Shown in pieces: positions 1-5,573 of a stretch of 6,623 bases of DNA (positions are counted from its first letter, which is position 1; each line of letters opens with the position of its first letter). The DNA lies in NCBI GenBank assembly GCA_003484265.1, contig DNDO01000039.1, forward strand, positions 3,185 through 9,807, in the 5' to 3' direction. The notes under the pieces were generated by a model that searched no databases, was not told the origin of the DNA, and saw nothing but the letters and a program-made list of their open reading frames with translations. The position numbers were made by a program, and so were the translations under genes. The DNA comes from Anaerolineae bacterium. Lineage in GTDB: Bacteria; Chloroflexota; Anaerolineae; Anaerolineales; Villigracilaceae.

Positions 1-37
1 TATCAACGGGAAGTACTTTAGCTTTTCTTGAAATAAA

Positions 38-490
38 TTATTTCTCAAACACCCAACGGTCTACTTCCCTGTTCCAGTCTACAAGTTCCTCTTTCTTGAA
101 CCATAATGCAACTTCGCTTGCGCCATTCTCAGGCGTATCTGATGCGTGCGTCAGGTTGCGACCGACTTCAAGGGCAAAGTCGTGGCGCAGCGACCCGGGC
201 GCAGCTTCTGTGGGACGTGTCGCACCCATTGTCTGGCGGATTGCGGCGATTGCGCTCGGTCCTTCCCAGACCATTGCCATCACAGGTGCAGAGATGATGT
301 ATTCGATCAATCCGTCGTAAAACGGTTTGCCCTTATGAATCCCGTAATGCGTTTCTGCAAGTTCTTTGCTGACCTGAATGAACTTCGCGGCAACAAGGCG
401 CAGTCCGCGTCGTTCCAAACGGGAGACGACTTCCCCAACCAACGCGCGCTGCACGCCATCAGGTTTTACCAATACAAGCGATCTTTCCAC
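38..490 (-). CDS. ndk: Nucleoside diphosphate kinase
   Basis: The enzyme transfers the gamma phosphate from ATP to (d)NDPs through a phosphohistidine intermediate, balancing cytoplasmic (d)NTP pools. The protein has 150 residues, within the usual 140-155. The family's active-site residues are all visible at a constant offset from the textbook numbering: K9 in VKPDGV, Y49, R85, T91, R102, N112 and the phosphorylated H115 in NLTHASDTPENGASEV. The start is GTG, with GGAGG seven bases upstream; the peptide ERSLVLVKPDGVQR is the normal N-terminus. It stops with TAA, leaving only 37 bases to the window edge, in which I see no terminator or further gene. It is the last visible gene of the minus-strand series, 111 bases after the TPR gene, behind the palindromic element. 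Confidence 0.97.
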   Translation of the reverse strand: MERSLVLVKPDGVQRALVGEVVSRLERRGLRLVAAKFIQVSKELAETHYGIHKGKPFYDGLIEYIISAPVMAMVWEGPSAIAAIRQTMGATRPTEAAPGSLRHDFALEVGRNLTHASDTPENGASEVALWFKKEELVDWNREVDRWVFEK

Positions 491-497
491 AGTAGTT

Positions 498-502
498 CCT
501 CC
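498..502 (-). promoter_or_regulatory. Shine-Dalgarno site of ndk, supporting a GTG start
   Basis: GGAGG on the minus strand, seven bases before GTG at 488-490. Together with the family-typical N-terminus this decides the start codon in favour of GTG. Confidence 0.85.
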
Positions 503-522
503 AAAATAATTTTATTCTTCAA

Positions 523-592
523 CCACAAAGGACACGAAGGGCAGAAAGGTTTTACAACCTTTTAATCTTTGTGCCCGTTGTGTCCTTCGTGT
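523..592. repeat. Palindromic intergenic element built of CACRAAGGN nonamers
   Basis: An imperfect inverted repeat fills most of the gap between the TPR gene and ndk. Arm 523-551 pairs with arm 564-592 at 23 of 29 positions, around a 12-base loop. Each arm is itself three tandem nonamers: CACAAAGGA, CACGAAGGG and CAGAAAGGT at 524-550, and CACGAAGGA, CACAACGGG and CACAAAGAT on the minus strand at 565-591. A second perfect hairpin, AAAGGTT/AACCTTT (545-551 with 556-562, loop TTAC), competes at the centre. There is no U-tract typical of an intrinsic terminator. I recall similar palindromes scattered between genes in Chloroflexota and some other phyla. Here it would form a hairpin in the mRNA ahead of ndk. 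Confidence 0.75.
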
Positions 593-601
593 TTAATGGC
601 T

Positions 602-3136
602 TTAACGAAGTAACTCTTCCGCTTTAGTATACGCGTCCAGCGCATCCTGCAATTGATTAGCACGCATGTACGCGTCGCCGAGCGACTGCCAGATGCTCAC
701 TTCCACAGGATAGCGATATAACGCATCGCGCAGGTCATAAATCACTTCTTCTAGGAAGCGCCCTTTCTTGATAAGCTTCCCATAGGTCTCCAGTGCACCG
801 GGGATATTACTGCGCATGAGTTCATTCCGCGCCGAGCCAAGGACGGGATCGATGGGCATTTCCAACACCCCGGTTGCTTTTCGAGTCACAGGTTCCTTAT
901 ACGGTTCGGACGCCGGCTTCGCTTCTTTCTTTTGAGGGGCGGGTTTCTTCTTAACAGGTTCCGGTTCCGGCTCAGCAACAGGTGGAGGCGCATCTATCGC
1001 CTCGGGTTTTTCTCCATCAGCAGGTGTCCAGTCCGTCGCGCGGGTAGGTTCGATCTTCGTTGGCTCTGCCACCAATTCGCCGGTCTCGTCACGCATCCAG
1101 GCAGGCAGGTCGCCGAAATCAGCAGGAGCCTTGGTCTTTTCCTCATCAAACCCGCTCAACCAACTGGGCAAATCGTTGGATGATTCGTCCGTTTCATTCG
1201 CAGGGACAGCCGATCCGGTTTCGACAGGGGTTTCTTCCGGTTCATCCAAGGACTTCAGCCATGAAGCCGTATCGTCATCCGATGAGGATGTTGTCTCTTC
1301 CGTAGAATCATCCTTGTCCAATCCTTCAAGCCACGCCGAAACATCGGCGACAGGTTCAACAGTCTCATCACCGGCGCTTTCAGGTTCTTCCGCCGTTGTA
1401 GATGATGCAACTACAGGAGTCTCACCAGATTGTTTTGCCTGTTTCACCCACTCCGGCTCATCTTCAAGGCGTTCATCCGGCTTGGTCAAGAGACCTTCAG
1501 TTGCGCCTTGTTTTGCCGCAAGGTTCTCAAGCCATGCAAATGAATCATCGCGTTCTTCATCGCTCTTGCCCAACTCTTCAGTATTTGCCGAAGGTTGAGA
1601 ATCCGGCGTTTGAGATTCTTCCTGAAGATCTTGTGCAGATGATTTACTGAGCGATTCTTGAGCCAATCCCTTCGCCTGTTTTATCCAATCAGGCTCTTCT
1701 TCGAGACGATCCTCTGGCTTGGTCAATAGACCTTCTGATGCGCCTTGTTTTGCGGCAAGATTCTCAAGCCATGCAAATGAATCGTCCTGTTCCTGTTCAC
1801 CCATTCCTAGATTTCCTGTTTCGTCCGGCATGGCAGTCCTTTCTTCGGCAGATTCTGTTTCACTGCCAAGTTGATCCAACCAGTCAGGCTGGTCATCGGA
1901 CGCAGAATCAGCAGAAGGGACAGGAAGCTCGCCTGTCCCAATCTTTTTGATCCAGTCAGGCATTTCCTCATCCTGCTCATCTGGTTGAATCGAAGTTTCC
2001 TTCGGAGCCATTTCTTTGATCCACTCCGGCATATCGCCTTGCTCGAGAGGTTGCACAGCAGATGCAGGTTCGTCATCGAACATGGTGGATGATTTAATTT
2101 CATCGAACGTGCCAGTTGATTCGCCCCAGCCAGCCTCGCGTAGAAAGTCGGGAATATCTTCTTCAGCAGGTTTTATAGGAGGCTTGGTTGGGGATAAAGA
2201 GGAGGCGTCTTGTTCAGAATCAAACTCCGGCACGGAGGGAGACGTTGCCAGTGAGTCTGCGAATTCGTCCGTCCGCCAATCCGTTTGTGCCTCGCTGTCA
2301 GACGATCCGCTTTCCAAACTAATGGCGCGCGCCGATCTCCAATCGGAAGGCATGCCAGACTGTTGTCCGTTCCAGTCAAGGTGTTCGATCATCACTGCGG
2401 CATCGCTGACCTCTGTGGACAGGAAAATACTGCCATCCACCTGTGCGGCATAAGGATCAAGCTCAACCACGCGGCGGCTATACACCTTTGCGCTCTCCGG
2501 ACGATCGCTGACCAGTATATCGGTCAACACTCGGTTGGCATCAAGACAATAAGGGTAACGTTTCAAAACACCCGAGGCAGCATCAGCCGCATCGTTCTTT
2601 TGCCCGCTTTTGTAGTAAGCCTTTGCAAGTAAGGCCTGCATGTCGCTCCGCCCTTGATCTTCTTCCAAAACATTTTTGGACTCAGAGATTGCTTGCGGAT
2701 ATAACTCGCCTTGCATGTACATATGTGCGAGTGCGCCTCGTGTCATACGGATTCGCGGAGGCTGGGCGCCATCGCGGCGTCCATATAGTCTTTGCAATTC
2801 GCCTTGTATGGCGGCATTTGACGGCTGGGTTTCAAATGCGCGTTCCATATGCCAGATGGCGTCATCGAGTTTATCCTGCTCATCGCGGATAATGCTCATA
2901 CCCACCTGGGCTACAAAATCACTCGGTTCGGCAACCAGTACGCGCGAAAATATATCCACAGCCTCTTCGTGGCGTTTTGCTTCAAGATACGACTTTCCAA
3001 GAAGGCGATAGGTTTCAAGATGTTTGGGAAATGTTTTTAAAATGTGCTGGCAATGCGCTATAGCCTCGTCCAAATGGCTGCGGTCGATCATTGCCTCGAT
3101 TTCGCGGTTGTATGCCCGCAGGGAAACTTTTGCCAT
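602..3136 (-). CDS. TPR protein with acidic, tryptophan-motif repeat linker
   Basis: An 844-residue protein, probably cytoplasmic (no signal peptide or membrane segment), likely a scaffold; its partner is unknown. Residues about 1-235 are tetratricopeptide repeats, for example LDEAIAHCQHILKTFPKH and HEEAVDIFSRVLVAEPSD. Residues about 240-755 are acidic, rich in Ser, Glu, Asp and Pro, and probably disordered. This region carries a short motif, roughly [DE]-x-[PSA]-x-W-[LIVM]-x-x, centred on W372, W395, W419, W456, W484, W535, W563, W602, W626, W659 and W680, with a Phe variant at F331. Residues 451-488 and 530-567 are near-copies of one longer unit. A Pro/Lys-rich stretch (about 720-745) leads to a C-terminal helical/TPR block (about 757-844) ending with GDAYMRANQLQDALDAYTKA. 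It starts 38 bases after the phosphorylase stop. TPR assignment is firm; the linker role (binding or oligomerisation) is inference. Confidence 0.88.
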   Translation of the reverse strand: MAKVSLRAYNREIEAMIDRSHLDEAIAHCQHILKTFPKHLETYRLLGKSYLEAKRHEEAVDIFSRVLVAEPSDFVAQVGMSIIRDEQDKLDDAIWHMERAFETQPSNAAIQGELQRLYGRRDGAQPPRIRMTRGALAHMYMQGELYPQAISESKNVLEEDQGRSDMQALLAKAYYKSGQKNDAADAASGVLKRYPYCLDANRVLTDILVSDRPESAKVYSRRVVELDPYAAQVDGSIFLSTEVSDAAVMIEHLDWNGQQSGMPSDWRSARAISLESGSSDSEAQTDWRTDEFADSLATSPSVPEFDSEQDASSLSPTKPPIKPAEEDIPDFLREAGWGESTGTFDEIKSSTMFDDEPASAVQPLEQGDMPEWIKEMAPKETSIQPDEQDEEMPDWIKKIGTGELPVPSADSASDDQPDWLDQLGSETESAEERTAMPDETGNLGMGEQEQDDSFAWLENLAAKQGASEGLLTKPEDRLEEEPDWIKQAKGLAQESLSKSSAQDLQEESQTPDSQPSANTEELGKSDEERDDSFAWLENLAAKQGATEGLLTKPDERLEDEPEWVKQAKQSGETPVVASSTTAEEPESAGDETVEPVADVSAWLEGLDKDDSTEETTSSSDDDTASWLKSLDEPEETPVETGSAVPANETDESSNDLPSWLSGFDEEKTKAPADFGDLPAWMRDETGELVAEPTKIEPTRATDWTPADGEKPEAIDAPPPVAEPEPEPVKKKPAPQKKEAKPASEPYKEPVTRKATGVLEMPIDPVLGSARNELMRSNIPGALETYGKLIKKGRFLEEVIYDLRDALYRYPVEVSIWQSLGDAYMRANQLQDALDAYTKAEELLR
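1437..1546 (-). repeat. Direct repeat copy A within the TPR gene linker
   Basis: A 110-base unit coding for about residues 530-567 of the TPR protein. It matches copy B (1674-1783) at 95 of 110 positions by hand alignment without gaps, 237 bases (79 codons) apart. Thirteen of the 15 differences fall at third codon positions. Confidence 0.85.
1674..1783 (-). repeat. Direct repeat copy B within the TPR gene linker
   Basis: Partner of the unit at 1437-1546. It codes for about residues 451-488, including SFAWLENLAAKQG and PDWIKQAK. The two protein copies differ only by conservative swaps (S/T, D/E and I/V), so the duplication is not recent and has been kept under protein-level constraint. Confidence 0.85.
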
Positions 3137-3147
3137 GAACCTTGTTG

Positions 3148-3153
3148 CTCCTT
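3148..3153 (-). promoter_or_regulatory. Probable Shine-Dalgarno site of the TPR gene
   Basis: AAGGAG on the minus strand, 11 bases before the ATG at 3134-3136. The spacing is a little long. A second weaker AAGG lies four bases before the ATG. Together they support this start. Confidence 0.55.
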
Positions 3154-3158
3154 ACGCT

Positions 3159-3185
3159 ATTATAACGCACCTTTTTAGGTGTAAA
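3159..3185 (-). promoter_or_regulatory. Possible weak promoter ahead of the TPR gene
   Basis: On the minus strand TATAAT (3159-3164) matches the sigma-70 -10 consensus. TTTACA (3180-3185) matches five of six bases of the -35 consensus. The spacer is only 15 bases, shorter than the usual 16-18, and the -35 lies in the last codons of the phosphorylase gene. The TPR gene may therefore be transcribed both from here and by readthrough. Confidence 0.25.
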
Positions 3186-4470
3186 ACAGCGGCAACGGCA
3201 TCACGTGATCATCACTAAAGGAGTGGGCAGAGAGGACCGTGGAGACAGCCTCTGTCATTTTATCTTTATCATTTGCGTGGATGGTAAATAATGGATCGCC
3301 CTCTTTGACCTGATCCCCAACTTTTTTGTGGATGAGAATCCCGACAGCGTGATCTATAGAATCAGTTTTCTTTGCCCGCCCCGCGCCGAGAGTCACTGCC
3401 GCCTCCCCCACGCCTCGTGCATGGACCTGGGATATGTTGCCGTTTCGAGGCGCCTTTACCACTTCGATAAATTTCGCACGCGGGAATTTGGATGTGTCGT
3501 CCACATATGAAACATCTCCGCCCTGTGCCTGAACCAGCACACGGAATTTCTCGAAAGCCGACTCATCTCCAATGGCTTTTTCCGCCATTTTACGACCCGA
3601 GTCTAGATCCTTCGCGAGTTTCCCCAAAACAAGCAAATGAGCGCAGACATGCAAACAATGTTCGCGGAAATCTTCCGGTCCGCCCCCTTTGAGAGTTTCA
3701 ATAGCTTCTATCACTTCCAATGAGTTGCCCACAGCTTCACCCAACGGCTGGTTCATGTCGGAAAGCAATGCAACAACTTCACGACCTGCCAGTTTGCCAA
3801 TATCCACCATCAGGTCGGCAAGGACGCGCGCATCGTCCAGGGTCTCCATGAATGCGCCGAGACCGGTCTTCACATCCAGCACGATAGCCTGTGCACCTGC
3901 AGCGAGTTTCTTGCACATAATGGAGGATGCGATCAGTGGGATGGACGGCACCGTCCCTGTAACATCGCGCAGGGCGTAGAGTTTCCCGTCCGCAGGTGCG
4001 AGGTCAAGGGACTGACCGGCAAGCACAACACCTTTTTCCTTGAGTTGCTTTTTGAATTCTTCTGTTGTCAGGTCGACACGATACCCCGGAATGGATTCTA
4101 ACTTGTCGAGAGTGCCGCCGCTGAATCCCAGCCCGCGCCCGGACATCTTTCCGACAGGAAGCCCGCATGCCGCGACTATGGGAAGCACTGCAAGACTCGT
4201 CTTATCGCCCACCCCGCCGGAGGAATGTTTGTCTACTGCCAGATCCACCACATCGCTCAAGTCCAGCATTTGACCGGAATGCGCCATTGCAAGCGTTAAG
4301 TCTGTTGACTCGCGCGGGGTCATTCCATTGAGCACGACTGCCATCGCAAATGATGATGCCTGGTAATCAGGCACTTCGCCAGAGGTGAAACCGTTTACAA
4401 AGAACTCGATCTCTTCACGAGTGAGTTCGATCTTGTCACGTTTTTTAATGATGATGTCAACAGCGCGCAT
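3175..4470 (-). CDS. pdp: Pyrimidine-nucleoside phosphorylase (thymidine phosphorylase family)
   Basis: This enzyme reversibly phosphorolyses pyrimidine (deoxy)nucleosides to the base and (deoxy)ribose 1-phosphate, in cytoplasmic pyrimidine salvage. At 431 residues it is close to Bacillus Pdp and E. coli DeoA. The N-terminal helical region begins MRAVDIIIKKRD. The phosphate-binding loop DKHSSGGVGDKTSL (80-93) and SGRGLG..GGTLDKLESIPG (110-129) follow. The catalytic residues known from E. coli thymidine phosphorylase (H85, R171, S186, K190) appear here as H82, R168, S183 and K187, a constant offset of three. The C-terminal domain carries the biotinyl-like GVGEAAVTLGAGRAKK and a terminal DP.F.IHAND segment. 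The start is supported by AAGGAG six bases upstream. F116 replaces the usual His of GLGHTGG. The Bacillus-like N-terminus and length favour pdp over deoA, but specificity for uridine versus thymidine cannot be read from sequence. Confidence 0.93.
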   Translation of the reverse strand: MRAVDIIIKKRDKIELTREEIEFFVNGFTSGEVPDYQASSFAMAVVLNGMTPRESTDLTLAMAHSGQMLDLSDVVDLAVDKHSSGGVGDKTSLAVLPIVAACGLPVGKMSGRGLGFSGGTLDKLESIPGYRVDLTTEEFKKQLKEKGVVLAGQSLDLAPADGKLYALRDVTGTVPSIPLIASSIMCKKLAAGAQAIVLDVKTGLGAFMETLDDARVLADLMVDIGKLAGREVVALLSDMNQPLGEAVGNSLEVIEAIETLKGGGPEDFREHCLHVCAHLLVLGKLAKDLDSGRKMAEKAIGDESAFEKFRVLVQAQGGDVSYVDDTSKFPRAKFIEVVKAPRNGNISQVHARGVGEAAVTLGAGRAKKTDSIDHAVGILIHKKVGDQVKEGDPLFTIHANDKDKMTEAVSTVLSAHSFSDDHVMPLPLFYT

Positions 4471-4476
4471 AAATAT

Positions 4477-4482
4477 CTCCTT
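4477..4482 (-). promoter_or_regulatory. Shine-Dalgarno site of the pyrimidine-nucleoside phosphorylase gene
   Basis: AAGGAG on the minus strand, six bases before the ATG at 4468-4470, which fixes the start. The 67-base gap it sits in (4471-4537) is AT-rich near the gene. I could not find a convincing -35/-10 pair or a terminator there, so the gene may be cotranscribed with the upstream one. Confidence 0.85.
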
Positions 4483-4537
4483 AGATTATTAATATTGTAT
4501 CTCAAACACAATACCACGGAGACGGCAATGTTATCCT

Positions 4538-5572
4538 TTATGACTTCACTAACGTATACCCATCCTTAGAATCCTGCACCGTCCAGCCTAGTGCAGCGAT
4601 CTCGTCACGGAGTTTATCTGACTCAGCCCAGTTCTTTTCAGCGCGGGCTGTCAGACGCTTCTCTGCCAACGAATGGACTTCAGCCGGCGGCTTATCGTCC
4701 TCCAATGGAGGCGCGTTTACCACCATATCCCATACGTGCGGTGGAATACCATTTTCAATTTGATCGGGGATCTTGAAATCGCCGAGTTCCTTCAACTCAA
4801 ACTTTGATCCGGACGGATATATTTCCGGGTCGCATTCGCGGACAATGGATACGGAGCTCACGCCGCTCACTTCACAGGTGCCCGTTGCAAAGTCCATGAT
4901 GATGCCGGTGTGTTCATCCAGGCCCAGGGTTGTGTTTTCGACAGGCAAAAGGTCGCACCATTCGTTGTAACGATCCATGCCGACGAAACAACGACTGGTA
5001 TCCAGATCCGCGCCGCCTTCGGCGTTATTCCAATGCGGGGTGAAGGAAAGGTGAATACCAAAATCTTTGAAGTAATTCAATCCATCCTCAGCATGGACGT
5101 CCAAACCGACCTTGTAAATTTCGTAGACAGGCAGGGCATGGGCGCCGATCGAGATCGTCGCGGCCGAGGCAAATATCAGTGTTGCCCCGAGGCGGTGCCG
5201 GGCGCGGATGACATCCCATGCAAGCGAATCCTTTAATTGTCGAATCGCATACGTCGGACTGCCCGGTCCCATAAAGATCATGTTTGCATAAAGCAGCGGC
5301 TTGATAATTTCAGGATCGTCGGGGCTGAACACAGAATCCTTTTTTCGCGCGGGGACTACGTTTACCATGGGTTTATAGTTTTGCAGGCGGGTCGCCATAA
5401 AATCGCCGACCTTGCCTACCACCTGTGCAGAGTTCAATTCGAAGCCTGCCGGTGTTTCCATTAATGCAATGCGCGGAGGTTCCTGTAATTTTTTCGCAAG
5501 TGCTTCAAAGATGCGCCCGCCAGCCAGCGATGTTTCACCCGATCCGAGAAATGCAATCTGCCCAATTGTCAT
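4538..5572 (-). CDS. Peptidase S51 / class I glutamine-amidotransferase-like protein with CysRS-type C-terminal tail
   Basis: A 344-residue protein with no signal peptide or membrane segment; its substrate is unknown. Residues about 1-250 resemble the cyanophycinase/S51 branch of the class I glutamine-amidotransferase fold: FLGSGET (8-14), ETPAGFELNSAQ (39-50), a GPGSPTYAIRQL loop (102-113), and a nucleophile-elbow-like segment FASAAT (134-139) with candidate S136. Candidate partner residues lie in TPHWNNAEGG (178-187) and LDEHT (218-222). Residues about 297-344 resemble the C-terminal tail of cysteinyl-tRNA synthetases: ARAEKNWAESDKLRDEI followed by LGW.V.DS..G. The aminoacylation domain is absent, so an automatic 'cysteinyl-tRNA synthetase' label would be wrong. 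The ATG is 1 base after the stop of the upstream gene and has no clear ribosome binding site, suggesting translational coupling. The fold call is fairly sure; enzymatic activity is not established. Confidence 0.75.
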   Translation of the reverse strand: MTIGQIAFLGSGETSLAGGRIFEALAKKLQEPPRIALMETPAGFELNSAQVVGKVGDFMATRLQNYKPMVNVVPARKKDSVFSPDDPEIIKPLLYANMIFMGPGSPTYAIRQLKDSLAWDVIRARHRLGATLIFASAATISIGAHALPVYEIYKVGLDVHAEDGLNYFKDFGIHLSFTPHWNNAEGGADLDTSRCFVGMDRYNEWCDLLPVENTTLGLDEHTGIIMDFATGTCEVSGVSSVSIVRECDPEIYPSGSKFELKELGDFKIPDQIENGIPPHVWDMVVNAPPLEDDKPPAEVHSLAEKRLTARAEKNWAESDKLRDEIAALGWTVQDSKDGYTLVKS

Positions 5573-5573
5573 A

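Noticed and set aside
523..592. Terminator function for the palindrome between the TPR gene and ndk
   Set aside because: The hairpin is strong but has no U-run directly after it on the minus strand. It looks more like a dispersed repeat.
1131..1598. Open frame on the plus strand opposite the TPR gene
   Set aside because: Its Ser/Pro-rich product is the antisense shadow of the acidic repeat linker. No ribosome binding site or family resemblance was seen.
3168..3181. Intrinsic terminator after the phosphorylase gene (CACCT/AGGTG hairpin)
   Set aside because: The stem is only five pairs with a four-base loop, it spans the stop codon, and no U-tract follows.
4538..5572. Annotation as cysteinyl-tRNA synthetase
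   Set aside because: Only the short C-terminal tail resembles CysRS. The HIGH and KMSKS motifs and zinc ligands of the catalytic domain are absent.
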